A stretch of DNA of 37,231 bases. Origin: Clostridia bacterium. GTDB lineage: Bacteria; Bacillota; Clostridia; Oscillospirales; Acutalibacteraceae. The position numbers and the translations under genes were made by a program. Each line of letters opens with the position of its first letter. Positions within the stretch are counted from its first letter, which is position 1. A model generated the notes under the pieces. That model searched no databases. It had not been told where the DNA came from and saw only the letters and a list, made by a program, of their open reading frames with translations. The stretch is taken from the NCBI GenBank assembly GCA_017631955.1, contig JAGBSJ010000006.1, positions 1 through 37,231 on the forward strand, in the 5' to 3' direction. Positions 14,552 to 22,771 of this stretch are shown in pieces.

Positions 14552-15007
14552 TTATTTCTTATCAAGGAAGTTTGAAAGTTCTTCCATAAATGCGTTTACA
14601 TCTTTAAATTGTTTGTAAACTGATGCGAAACGAACATAAGCCACTTGGTCAATTTCTTTGAGTTGGTCCATAACAAGTTCGCCAACGCGAACAGATGTTA
14701 CTTCGCGGTCAAGAGAATTCTGTAATGTTGACTCAATTTCGCTGACTGCTCTTTCAATAGTTTCCATTGAAACAGGACGTTTTTCGCAAGCAGTAAGCAT
14801 ACCTTTGATAAGCTTTTGTCTGTCAAACACTTCGCGTGTTTTGTCTTTCTTAACAACAACAATAGGTACGCTTTCAATTATTTCGTAAGTTGTGAATCGT
14901 TTTGCACATTTGATACACTCGCGACGACGACGGATTCTCTCCCCTTCGTCAGTTGGACGTGAGTCAATAACTTTGCTTTCTTCAAATCCGCAAAATGGAC
15001 ATTTCAT
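14552..15007 (-). CDS. nrdR: transcriptional repressor NrdR
   Basis: A nucleotide-sensing repressor of ribonucleotide reductase genes. The 151 residues are full length: an N-terminal zinc ribbon with Cys3, Cys6, Cys31 and Cys34 ([34 protein letters not shown]) and an ATP-cone domain (about 49-139, [19 protein letters not shown]) that binds ATP/dATP. Its target nrdD lies about 13 kb away in this window behind a perfect NrdR box. Two NrdR-like boxes also flank its own promoter, so autoregulation is likely. It is not obviously part of the dockerin gene's operon. Confidence 0.97.
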   Translation of the reverse strand: MKCPFCGFEESKVIDSRPTDEGERIRRRRECIKCAKRFTTYEIIESVPIVVVKKDKTREVFDRQKLIKGMLTACEKRPVSMETIERAVSEIESTLQNSLDREVTSVRVGELVMDQLKEIDQVAYVRFASVYKQFKDVNAFMEELSNFLDKK

Positions 15008-15025
15008 AAAAACACTTCCTATATT

Positions 15026-15073
15026 TTACTATATATTGTATTTTAACACATTTTAAATCACAATGTAAAGTAT
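15026..15073 (-). promoter_or_regulatory. nrdR promoter with two NrdR-like boxes
   Basis: On the minus strand TTTACA (15069-15064), 18 bases, TAAAAT (15045-15040). Box A, ATACTTTACATTGTGA (15073-15058), matches the NrdR consensus at 12 of 16 positions and covers the -35. Box B, ATACAATATATAGTAA (15041-15026), matches at 13 of 16 and follows the -10. The boxes are 32 bp apart centre to centre, the canonical spacing. Confidence 0.6.
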
Positions 15074-15856
15074 TTACAGCAATTTTTTAAGTTCATTCAT
15101 AGCAAACTTTAGTTCTTCATCACTTTCATAGCCGTTTTCATAAAGTTCAAGTATATAATCGCCTTTATAATCGTACTTTTTCATAAGGTCAAAGAACTTT
15201 TTAAAATCAAAATTACCATTTTTACAAGGCACAATGCAATCTCGTTGCGCGTTGTGGTCACTTATATGAATATGGCGTATATATTTATGCAGTTTTTCTG
15301 CAAATTCAAATGGGTTTTCGCCTGTTCTTATTGACTGTTTAATGTCGAAAACCATATTGAAATCGTCACCGATATATTCACCCATCGACATAAGAAAATC
15401 AGGGCTTTCACTACGATAATGCACAACATTTTCCTGACAGATTTTAAGTCCTTCCGCTTTACCCATACGAGTTAATTCACCAAAACGCTCAAAATATTCT
15501 TCATCCTCAATGCTACCCGGTTTTTTAATTCCGTGCATAACAAGTATTTCAGCACCTAAAGTATGCATAACATCAAAATGGCGCTTAAAAGAAGTGCCTT
15601 TCGCCTCATAAAATCTTCTTTTATATGAACTGAAAAGGTGAAAAGATTCAGTAAACGAGCCCATTGTATGCACAGATGCCACTTTTACACCGTTTGACTT
15701 GCAGATTTCTGCCATATTCTTTACAAACTGTGGCTCAAATTCTGAATGAGCATTCATAAAGATTTCAATTGTTTTAGCACCTGTTTCGCACGCTCTTACA
15801 ACTGATTTTTCAGTTTCAAGAGGGTAAAAACAGGCAGATGATAATCCGATATCCAT
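15074..15856 (-). CDS. sugar phosphate isomerase/epimerase-type TIM-barrel protein
   Basis: A 260-residue member of the AP-endonuclease-2-like superfamily (COG1082), which includes sugar isomerases, epimerases and dehydratases such as IolE and IolI. Probable metal ligands are in EIFMNAHSEF, VASVHTMGSF, ILVMHGIKKP, CQENVVHY, MVFDIKQS, IRHIHISDHN and ILELYENGY, the usual His/Glu/Asp pattern along the barrel. It follows the transglutaminase-like gene by five bases and so belongs to the ATP-grasp/alpha-E operon rather than to iol. Its substrate is unknown. Family assignment is firm, role open. Confidence 0.8.
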   Translation of the reverse strand: MDIGLSSACFYPLETEKSVVRACETGAKTIEIFMNAHSEFEPQFVKNMAEICKSNGVKVASVHTMGSFTESFHLFSSYKRRFYEAKGTSFKRHFDVMHTLGAEILVMHGIKKPGSIEDEEYFERFGELTRMGKAEGLKICQENVVHYRSESPDFLMSMGEYIGDDFNMVFDIKQSIRTGENPFEFAEKLHKYIRHIHISDHNAQRDCIVPCKNGNFDFKKFFDLMKKYDYKGDYILELYENGYESDEELKFAMNELKKLL

Positions 15857-15861
15857 AAAAA

Positions 15862-16638
15862 CTACCTTTTAGTTACCTTAAGATTTACAGTTTGAGTCTG
15901 CATTCCGCCACCTGTTAAAAGTCCGCGGTTAATTCCGCAATCGGCAAAATCGCGTCCGCGACTGATAATAATATAATTCTCATCAGCAAGACGGTTGTTT
16001 GTAGGGTCAACGCCGTGCCAACTACCATTATGATACACTTCAACCCACGCGTGAGTTTCACCCTCACCTACCATCATACCAACAACATAACGGCAAGGAA
16101 TTTCGGCTTTACGAAGAAGTGCCAAAAGAATGTGAGAATAATCCTGACACACGCCCGCACCATTAAGAAGTGCTTCTTCTGCGGTAGTTACAACGCTTGT
16201 TGAGCCCGCACGATACACAATATTTGCACGAATTGCCCTTGTGAATTTCATAGCGGTATCAACGGCATCATCAGAAATACCCACCCTAATACGGTCAAAC
16301 ATTTTATTAAGCTCTGTACCACATTTTGTAAAGTTTGTAGGGTATTTATAAACAGGATTAAGGTCGGTTTCAGGTGTAATATGTGCCCCTGTAGTTACTG
16401 TGCCCTCAACATTGACTGTAAACTCATTATGCATTGTAACAATACGGTCAGTAACTAGAATATTGCCAAAACCGTCATTTGAATAAGTGAGTTCATTTTC
16501 GGGGAAAACTGTCACTTTAATATCTTCAATGTGTTGATTTTCACACTCTAACGGAATTAGACGGAGTGTGTAACAATGTTTGATTACAGGCATTGAGAAT
16601 TTAATTGACATATTATAAGTAAAATCTAAAACTGCCAT
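15862..16638 (-). CDS. transglutaminase-like cysteine peptidase family protein
   Basis: Cytoplasmic 258-residue protein of the bacterial transglutaminase-like family (COG1305), with an N-terminal beta-rich domain (1-110) and a papain-like core. The triad is intact: Cys164 (GVCQDYSHILLALLR), His196 (GETHAWVEVY) and Asp211 (HGVDPTNN). No signal peptide. It starts two bases before the end of the alpha-E gene's region, with AGGAGTG upstream of the ATG, and is the third gene of a conserved ATP-grasp/alpha-E/transglutaminase set. Within such sets it is thought to cleave or transfer peptide bonds made by the ATP-grasp; that is prediction. Confidence 0.86.
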   Translation of the reverse strand: MAVLDFTYNMSIKFSMPVIKHCYTLRLIPLECENQHIEDIKVTVFPENELTYSNDGFGNILVTDRIVTMHNEFTVNVEGTVTTGAHITPETDLNPVYKYPTNFTKCGTELNKMFDRIRVGISDDAVDTAMKFTRAIRANIVYRAGSTSVVTTAEEALLNGAGVCQDYSHILLALLRKAEIPCRYVVGMMVGEGETHAWVEVYHNGSWHGVDPTNNRLADENYIIISRGRDFADCGINRGLLTGGGMQTQTVNLKVTKR

Positions 16639-16639
16639 T

Positions 16640-17326
16640 TTACATCACTCCTGTTACAAATAATTGAGCCAACTCATTCTGAATTGAGAATTTATAAGGA
16701 GAATAATCCTCTTCTTCTAAAATCATACGAGTAAGACGCTCAATAGAATGAGTATTGAAATCAATACCCACCTTATAAAGTCGGTTAAGCATTATTGAAA
16801 ACTCTTTTTTCAGTAATTCGTGAGGGTAATCAAGACGAGTATATAAATCAAGTCGCTCAATACTACGACCAAATTTCAAAATATTTCTTGATGCCTCTGA
16901 CTCAATATTATCGTCAGCACTACCCCAGAATGCGAAAATCCAGTCAGTAACCTCTTGCACTTTAAGAAGTGAAGCATTACTGCTACTGCTTTTTTCCATA
17001 ATATCAACCGCAAGTTGAAGATATGCAAGAGTTTCAGAGCTTATTGTGTTTCGCATTTCAACCGCATTATCATAAGCGTGAAGAAGTGAAGAATAGATTG
17101 ATGCAGGGTCATTTGCATCAAACAAAAATGAACTTATAAACTCCTGACGGCAAGAGTAGTTATTTGCAATGCCTAAACGACGACAGAAATTTATGTATTC
17201 TTCGTCGTTAATATCAATCATAATATCATAACATTCGGTAAAGGCCTTAAGAGTTGTAAACACACGCTCAACATAGCGACCTAACCAGAAAAGATTATCA
17301 CTTGATTTTATCGAGATAATACCCAT
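16640..17326 (-). CDS. alpha-E domain protein
   Basis: A 228-residue all-helical protein of the alpha-E family (COG2307), recognised by the N-terminus ISIKSSDNLFWLGRYVERV and the repeated helical E/R-rich segments. The biochemical role is unknown; the family almost always sits between a circularly permuted ATP-grasp and a transglutaminase-like gene, as here. Its start lies 19 bp inside the ATP-grasp gene in another frame, with AAGGA upstream, so the two are translationally coupled. No membrane segment or signal peptide is visible. Confidence 0.85.
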   Translation of the reverse strand: MGIISIKSSDNLFWLGRYVERVFTTLKAFTECYDIMIDINDEEYINFCRRLGIANNYSCRQEFISSFLFDANDPASIYSSLLHAYDNAVEMRNTISSETLAYLQLAVDIMEKSSSSNASLLKVQEVTDWIFAFWGSADDNIESEASRNILKFGRSIERLDLYTRLDYPHELLKKEFSIMLNRLYKVGIDFNTHSIERLTRMILEEEDYSPYKFSIQNELAQLFVTGVM

Positions 17327-18621
17327 GTGTCCTTAAAGCCCCCTCCCTGAGATGAATTTACAACGAATGAGTTTGCATCTTTTGCAAATCGTGTAAGACC
17401 TGATTGCCAAACAACTGGCTCTTCACCCATAAGCACGAATGCACGCAAATCTGCTTTTCTTTCAGTTGCAACTCCGTGTTCAACTACTTTTAAATCGTTG
17501 AATTTTATAATTTCTTGTGCTATGAATCTTCGTGGCTCTTTTTGAATTGCTTTTTTCAGTTCATAAAGGCGTTCAAGTGATAATTCATTGCCAAATACAA
17601 CACCATAGCCACCTGATTCTGCAACATCTTTAACTACTAATTTATGCACATTTTCAAGTACATATTTCATATCTTCTTCATAGAATGGCAAATATGTAGG
17701 TGCATTTGAAAGTATTGGCTCTTCGCCAAGATAATATTTAATCATTGCAGGCACATAATAATATATGCCTTTATCGTCGGCAACGGAGTTACCCGGTGCA
17801 TTAACAAGTGCCACATTGCCTGCTCTGTAAGCATCCATAATATGAGGCACACCAAGAAGTGAATCTGCACGGAAAGTCATAGGGTCAATGAAATCGTCAT
17901 TGATTCTGCGATACACCGCACCAACACGCTGACGCTTACCTGAATATTCGTTATAATAAAGCACATTACCCTCAACAAACAAATCCTGTGGCATTGCAAA
18001 AACAGAGCCGGTTTTTTCGGCAAGATATGAATGTTCAAAGAATGCGGAATTAAATCTACCGGGAGTAAGCACTACATTTATTCCGCCTGTGTTTACATAA
18101 TCAAGAGTATTGCGGAGTAAATCCCCATAATTACGGTTATCAACAACACCGTTTGCACGGAAAGTGTCTGGACTAGCGCGACGGCACAACTCTCGGGCAA
18201 TCATAGGGTATGACGCACCCGATGGCACTCGAAGGTTGTCTTCAAGGACATACCAGCGCATATCATTACCTTGAACAAGGTCGATACCTGAAATGTGAGC
18301 GAAAACATCCTTTGGTGGTACTGCACCCTCGCACTCCATCATATAACCTGCCGCACCATAAACAAATTCTTCAGGAATAATCTTATCCTTGATAATCTGC
18401 TTTTTGGTGTAGATGTCTTTTAAGAAGATATTGAGTGCCTTGACACGCTGTTTAAGACCGCGTTCAAGATAATCAAACTCATCCTTTGAAATAATGCGAG
18501 GTACTGCATCAAATGGAAAAAGACGCTCGTTGAAAACATTGTTTTTGTAAATGCCAAATTTAACACCATATCGTGCTAAAAGTCGGTTAATTTCGTCGGT
18601 ATGTTCTATAAGTCCGTACAA
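17308..18621 (-). CDS. circularly permuted ATP-grasp ligase-like protein
   Basis: A predicted ATP-dependent carboxylate-amine (peptide) ligase of the circularly permuted ATP-grasp family (COG2308), about 437 residues. Features include the family stretch YVLEDNLRVPSGASYPM, INVVLTPGRFNSAFFEH, NAPGNSVADDKGIYYYVPAMI, and the nucleotide-binding portion VVKDVAESGGYGVVFG with RRFIAQEII further on. The C-terminus ends in SSQGGGFKDTWVLSR. The frame opens at GTG 18630, but GGGAG overlaps that codon; GGGAG is eight bases before TTG 18621, which I prefer. It leads a four-gene operon with the alpha-E, transglutaminase-like and TIM-barrel genes. Substrates are unknown. Confidence 0.83.
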   Translation of the reverse strand: MYGLIEHTDEINRLLARYGVKFGIYKNNVFNERLFPFDAVPRIISKDEFDYLERGLKQRVKALNIFLKDIYTKKQIIKDKIIPEEFVYGAAGYMMECEGAVPPKDVFAHISGIDLVQGNDMRWYVLEDNLRVPSGASYPMIARELCRRASPDTFRANGVVDNRNYGDLLRNTLDYVNTGGINVVLTPGRFNSAFFEHSYLAEKTGSVFAMPQDLFVEGNVLYYNEYSGKRQRVGAVYRRINDDFIDPMTFRADSLLGVPHIMDAYRAGNVALVNAPGNSVADDKGIYYYVPAMIKYYLGEEPILSNAPTYLPFYEEDMKYVLENVHKLVVKDVAESGGYGVVFGNELSLERLYELKKAIQKEPRRFIAQEIIKFNDLKVVEHGVATERKADLRAFVLMGEEPVVWQSGLTRFAKDANSFVVNSSQGGGFKDTWVLSR

Positions 18622-18739
18622 ATTTCTCACTCCCGAAATTTAAATAGAATTATACAATTATATTATAATGTTTTTTTGTTGTTTTTTCTATTGTATAAAG
18701 TGAAAAATAATTCAATGATTAGTTATTAAAGATATACAA

Positions 18740-18766
18740 AAAGGACGGTTCATTGAATCGTCCTTT
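18740..18766 (-). terminator. terminator after the YbaK-type gene
   Basis: Inverted repeat AAAGGACG/CGTCCTTT (18740-18747 and 18759-18766) with additional pairing inside. The minus strand continues CTTTTTGTAT. The rest of the 176-bp gap up to 18621 is AT-rich, with TATAAT-like -10 candidates but no convincing -35. Confidence 0.7.
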
Positions 18767-18768
18767 AA

Positions 18769-18797
18769 TTTTGCACTTTGCGTTTTGCATTTTGCAC
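18769..18797. repeat. short tandem-like repeat of TTTGCA units
   Basis: Four close variants of TTTGCA(C/T) follow each other just after the YbaK-type stop (TTTTGCACT, TTGCGT, TTTGCAT, TTTGCACT). Low complexity; no function proposed. Confidence 0.5.
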
Positions 18798-19268
18798 TTA
18801 TTCAATTGGTTTTGAAACTTCTACCCATTCTTTGTAGTTTGAATACTTCTCAAGTTCAGGAATTGTGAGTTCAATTGCACTGTTTGAGCCACCAACTGCT
18901 GGGAATACAGTTTCGAAGCGTTTCATTGATGTATCAAGGTAAACATCTACGCCATCTTTAATACCGAATGGGCAAACGCCACCGATTTGATGCCCTACAT
19001 ATTCTTCCAACTGGTCAGGTGACATCATTTTTGCTTTTGTATGGAAAAAGCCCTTATATTTTGAGTTGTCAACCTTAACATCCCCTGCCATAAGAATAAG
19101 AATTGGTTGTTCCCCTACCATAAACGAGAGAGTTTTTGCAATTCTTGCACCCTCAACGCCTAATGCCTGTGCGGCAAGTTCAACAGTAGCACTTGAAACT
19201 TCAAATTCCTGTACTCTGCCTTCCATACCAAACTGGCGGAAATATTCTCTGCCTTTTTCAATGGACAT
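18798..19268 (-). CDS. YbaK/EbsC-family aminoacyl-tRNA deacylase
   Basis: A 156-residue protein of the YbaK/ProX/EbsC editing-domain family, which hydrolyses mischarged tRNAs (for example Cys-tRNA-Pro). Family marks are RIAKTLSFMVGEQPILILMAGD, with the conserved lysine of the editing pocket, VGHQIGGVCPFGIKDGVDVYLD, and SNSAIELTIPELEK. The frame extends to an ATG at 19277, but that codon abuts the Shine-Dalgarno AAGGA; the ATG at 19268 is nine bases downstream of it, so I use that. It is separated from iolG by a strong terminator, so it is probably transcribed by read-through or from an unseen promoter. Exact tRNA specificity cannot be told. Confidence 0.88.
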   Translation of the reverse strand: MSIEKGREYFRQFGMEGRVQEFEVSSATVELAAQALGVEGARIAKTLSFMVGEQPILILMAGDVKVDNSKYKGFFHTKAKMMSPDQLEEYVGHQIGGVCPFGIKDGVDVYLDTSMKRFETVFPAVGGSNSAIELTIPELEKYSNYKEWVEVSKPIE

Positions 19269-19282
19269 TTTTATCATTCCTT

Positions 19283-19309
19283 AAAAATATGGGCGAGTTC
19301 AACTCGCCC
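19283..19309 (-). terminator. terminator of the iol operon after iolG
   Basis: A perfect 9-bp stem GGGCGAGTT/AACTCGCCC (19291-19299 and 19301-19309) followed on the minus strand by ATATTTTT. The one-base loop implies the inner pairs open. It closes the inositol operon. Confidence 0.88.
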
Positions 19310-19321
19310 AATTTGTTTTTA

Positions 19322-20329
19322 TTAGTTAATTTCTGAAAGTTTAACTGGTCTTCCTTCGTTAGCTGATTTTTCAGCAGCAAGAGCAATCTTAACTGACTGT
19401 AAACCTGCGTGAATACCAACAGGAGTTTCCTTGTTGTTTACACAGCAATCAACGAACTGTCTAACTTCTTCTGCAAACGAGCCCATATATCTTTCAAGGA
19501 AGAAATAGAGTGGTTTTTCGCCTGTTACACCGTTAGCATCTGCAACAACTGCAGTTGAGAGTGTATCATTAGCAGTTGCAACCATACCCTTTGAGCCGAA
19601 GAGTTCTGCTCTCTGGTCATAACCGTACATTGCCTGACGAGAATTGTCAATAACTGCAAGAGCACCGTTAGCCATTTTCATTGAGATAATAGCTGTGTCG
19701 AAATCGCCGTATTCACGAATACCTGGGTTAATAAGAGCATCTGCATAAACATAAAGCTCTTCAACATCACTATTTGTAAGGAAGCAAGCCATATCAAAAT
19801 CGTGAATTGTCATATCAAGGAAGATGCTTGCTGCACAGTAGCCAACTGGTGGTGCCTGTGGGTCACGAGATGTGATTTTAAGAATCTGTGCTTCACCGAT
19901 TTTGCCATCGTCATAAGCTTTTCTAACTGCTGCAAAGTTGTGGTCAAAACGACGGTTGAAACCTACCTGGAATTTGCATTCTGGGTGTGCTTTGAGTGCC
20001 TCTGCAATTTCAAGAATCTTATCAACTGTGTTTGCAAGTGGTTTTTCACAGAATACGTGTTTACCTGCATTAATTGCTTCAATAGAAATTGGAGCATGAG
20101 TGTCAGTTGATGAGCAAACAAGAACTGCATCAATGTCAGCGTCTTCAATAATTTTTGTGTAATCTGTGTAGATTTTTTCAACACCAAAACCCTCACAGAA
20201 AGCACGAGTTTCATCATTCATAAATGGGTCTGCAATAGCAACAACTTCAGCACCCTTTACGTGATATGAGATTGATTCAAGATGCACTTTACCAATACGG
20301 CCTGCACCGATAATACCAATTTTTAACAT
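19322..20329 (-). CDS. iolG: myo-inositol 2-dehydrogenase
   Basis: Oxidises myo-inositol to scyllo-inosose (2-keto-myo-inositol) with NAD+, the first step of inositol catabolism. The 335 residues have a Rossmann GIIGAGRIGKVH (residues 5-16), CEKPLANT with the conserved catalytic lysine, and DMTIHDFDMACFL with the Asp/His pair of the Gfo/Idh/MocA family. Length fits IolG. AGGAG precedes the ATG. It is the last gene of the iol run, followed by a terminator. Activity on other inositol isomers is possible in this family. Confidence 0.94.
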   Translation of the reverse strand: MLKIGIIGAGRIGKVHLESISYHVKGAEVVAIADPFMNDETRAFCEGFGVEKIYTDYTKIIEDADIDAVLVCSSTDTHAPISIEAINAGKHVFCEKPLANTVDKILEIAEALKAHPECKFQVGFNRRFDHNFAAVRKAYDDGKIGEAQILKITSRDPQAPPVGYCAASIFLDMTIHDFDMACFLTNSDVEELYVYADALINPGIREYGDFDTAIISMKMANGALAVIDNSRQAMYGYDQRAELFGSKGMVATANDTLSTAVVADANGVTGEKPLYFFLERYMGSFAEEVRQFVDCCVNNKETPVGIHAGLQSVKIALAAEKSANEGRPVKLSEIN

Positions 20330-20351
20330 AATAATTTTCTCCTTTGTGTTT

Positions 20352-21860
20352 TTATATTGTTCCGTCCCAAGTACTTACAGAAGTGTTCTTTTTCTCGTCC
20401 TCGTCAAACCAGTGTTGTGTCACTGCCTTTGATTCTGTATAGAAACGGTATGCATCCTTACCTAAGCAGTGAAGGTCGCCAAAGAATGACTGTTTGTGAC
20501 CTGAGAATGGGAAGAAACCAACTGGTACAGGAATACCAACATTGATACCAACCTGACCACCATCTGTGTAACGAGCAAACTGACGTGCAAAGTAGCCACT
20601 CTGTGTGTAGATAACTGAGCCGTTTGCATATGGGTTGTCGTTCATAATCTTAAGGCCTTCTTCAAAATTCTTGCAACGCTTAATGCAAAGAACAGGTCCG
20701 AATACCTCTTCGTCACCGATTGTCATATCTGCTGTAACTTTATCGAAGATTGTAGGTCCGATAAAGTAGCCGTTTTCGTAACCCTCAACTTTAACATTTC
20801 TACCGTCAAGAACAAGTTCTGCACCTTCGTCAATACCTTTTTGAATATCAGCAAGAACTTCTTCGTAGTGCTTTTTATATGTAATTGGTCCGAGTTTTGA
20901 ATCTTTTTCCCAAGATGGACCAACCTTAATATTCTTTGCTTGTTTAACAAGCTCTGCAACAAACTTGTCTGCGATTGTTTCTTCAACAACACAGCAAGTA
21001 AGAGCCATACAACGCTGACCTGCACAACCATAAGCAGAGTTAATAACACCTGCAACTGTTCTTTCAAGTGCACAGTCTGACATAACAAGAGCGTGGTTTT
21101 TAGCTTGTGTCAATGCCTGACAACGCTTGCCTGCAGCAGCTGCACGAGAATAAACCTTAAGACCAACAGGAGTAGAACCTACGAATGTGATACCCTTAAC
21201 ATCTGGGTGGTCAAGAATTGTGTTTACTTCGTTTCTTGAGCAAGTGATAACATTGATAACACCGTCAGGAACGCCTGCTTCTTTATAGATAGCAGCAAAT
21301 TTCATTGCTGTTTTTGGTGTAAGAGATGCTGCTTTAAGAACCATTGTATTACCTGTTGCAATACAAGTTGGAGCCATCCAGCCAAATGGAATCATTGCAG
21401 GGAAGTTAACAGGAACGATACCTGCGAAAACACCGAGTGGCTCACGATATTTAACTGTATCGTAACCATTTGAAGCATCCATAAGAGACTCGCCCATCAT
21501 AAGTGATGGAACCTGAGTTGCAAGTTCTGTGCCTTCTTTTGCTTTGAGAACGTCGCCTTCTGCTTCGCCCCAAACTTTACCATTTTCACAAGCAACACAC
21601 ATTGTGAGTTCTTCCATATCGCGAATAATAAGTTCACGGATTTTATACATAATCTGTGCTCTCTTGATTGCTGGAGTTGCTCTCCAACCCGGATAAGCTT
21701 TCTTTGCTGCTTCAATTGCTTCAAGAACTTCATCGTTTGTACAGCAAGGTGCTTGACCAACTACCTCACCTGTACTTGGATTGTGAAGGTCATACCAAAC
21801 GTCAGTTTTTGAATCTTTGAACTGACCGTTCACAAAATATTGTAATTTTTCTACTGCCAT
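20352..21860 (-). CDS. iolA: CoA-dependent methylmalonate/malonate-semialdehyde dehydrogenase
   Basis: Converts malonate semialdehyde, the last product of the inositol pathway, to acetyl-CoA and CO2 with NAD+ and CoA. The 502 residues are full length for the MmsA/IolA type of aldehyde dehydrogenase. The catalytic Cys284 sits in SAYGCAGQRCMALTCC; other marks are VPVNFPAMIPFGWMAP (NAD site region), TFVGSTPVGLKVY and ALTQAKNHALVMSD. AAGGAG precedes the start. It lies between iolE and iolG in a tight operon, 16 to 22 bp from each. Confidence 0.95.
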   Translation of the reverse strand: MAVEKLQYFVNGQFKDSKTDVWYDLHNPSTGEVVGQAPCCTNDEVLEAIEAAKKAYPGWRATPAIKRAQIMYKIRELIIRDMEELTMCVACENGKVWGEAEGDVLKAKEGTELATQVPSLMMGESLMDASNGYDTVKYREPLGVFAGIVPVNFPAMIPFGWMAPTCIATGNTMVLKAASLTPKTAMKFAAIYKEAGVPDGVINVITCSRNEVNTILDHPDVKGITFVGSTPVGLKVYSRAAAAGKRCQALTQAKNHALVMSDCALERTVAGVINSAYGCAGQRCMALTCCVVEETIADKFVAELVKQAKNIKVGPSWEKDSKLGPITYKKHYEEVLADIQKGIDEGAELVLDGRNVKVEGYENGYFIGPTIFDKVTADMTIGDEEVFGPVLCIKRCKNFEEGLKIMNDNPYANGSVIYTQSGYFARQFARYTDGGQVGINVGIPVPVGFFPFSGHKQSFFGDLHCLGKDAYRFYTESKAVTQHWFDEDEKKNTSVSTWDGTI

Positions 21861-21876
21861 TTTATTTTCTCCTTAA

Positions 21877-22770
21877 TTATAATCCAGAAACCTCGTTGAT
21901 ATATTTGCGTGCCTTCAAAGCGTACTCAAAAGGATTTGCGATTGCTGGGTCCTGTTCTGCTTCAACAAGAACATAACCTTCATAGCCAGTTTCTTCAAGA
22001 ACATCGAAAACAGGTTTGAAATCAATTACGCCGTCACCAGGAACTGTGAAAGCACCTGCACGAACACCCTGTAAGAAGCTCATTTTTTCTGCCTTAACCT
22101 TTGCTACTACATCAGGACGAATGTCTTTAAGATGCACGTGACGGATTCTCTTAGCATATTTCTTAAGAACTGCCATATAATCTTCACCACAATATGCAAG
22201 GTGACCTGTATCGAAAAGAAGACCGAAAAGTTCTGGGTCTGTATTTTCCATCATTCTGTCAATTTCAGCTGCAGTCTGAACAACTGTACCCATATGGTGG
22301 TGGAAGCAAAGAGCAATACCCATATCTTTTGCAACTTTACCGAGTTTGTTGATACCTGTGCAAAGCATATCCCATTCTTCGTCATTCATAACATATTTGT
22401 CATCAAAGATTGAAAGGTCTGTGCCTTGAATTGAGTGGCCTTGTTCTGAAATACCAACAACCTTTGCACCCATTTCTTTAAGGAATGTGATGTGCTCGAT
22501 AAAGTCCTTTTCAACCTCTTCGTATGGTTTTGTAATAAGGAAACTTGAGAACCAAGCGTTGCAAATCTGCATACCACGAAGTTCAAGTGCTTTTTTAAGA
22601 ACTTTTGTATCTCTTGGGTACTTGTTACCAACTTCACAACCTGTGAAACCTGCAAGTGCCATTTCAGAAATGCACTGTTCAAATGTGTTTTCTGCACCAA
22701 GGTCAGGCATATCGTCATTTGTCCAAGCGATAGGTGCAATACCGAGTTTTACTTTGTTTTTGTCGAGCAT
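21877..22770 (-). CDS. iolE: inosose dehydratase
   Basis: Dehydrates scyllo-inosose to 3D-(3,5/4)-trihydroxycyclohexane-1,2-dione, the second step of inositol catabolism, with a divalent metal. The 297-residue TIM-barrel has [16 protein letters not shown], the classic IolE N-terminus, and metal-site segments [22 protein letters not shown] and [14 protein letters not shown]. The open frame reaches 22821, inside iolD, but AGGAG lies eight bases before the ATG at 22770, giving [10 protein letters not shown], so I use that start. iolD ends two bases upstream. Confidence 0.95.
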   Translation of the reverse strand: MLDKNKVKLGIAPIAWTNDDMPDLGAENTFEQCISEMALAGFTGCEVGNKYPRDTKVLKKALELRGMQICNAWFSSFLITKPYEEVEKDFIEHITFLKEMGAKVVGISEQGHSIQGTDLSIFDDKYVMNDEEWDMLCTGINKLGKVAKDMGIALCFHHHMGTVVQTAAEIDRMMENTDPELFGLLFDTGHLAYCGEDYMAVLKKYAKRIRHVHLKDIRPDVVAKVKAEKMSFLQGVRAGAFTVPGDGVIDFKPVFDVLEETGYEGYVLVEAEQDPAIANPFEYALKARKYINEVSGL

Positions 22771-22771
22771 A

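Noticed and set aside
15074-15856. Assigning the TIM-barrel gene as iolI (inosose isomerase)
   Set aside because: It belongs to the same superfamily but sits in the ATP-grasp operon, separated from iol by that operon, the YbaK-type gene and terminators.
18769-18797. TTTGCA repeats as a CRISPR-like or iteron array
   Set aside because: Units are 6-9 bp, irregular and only four; no spacers and no replication genes nearby.
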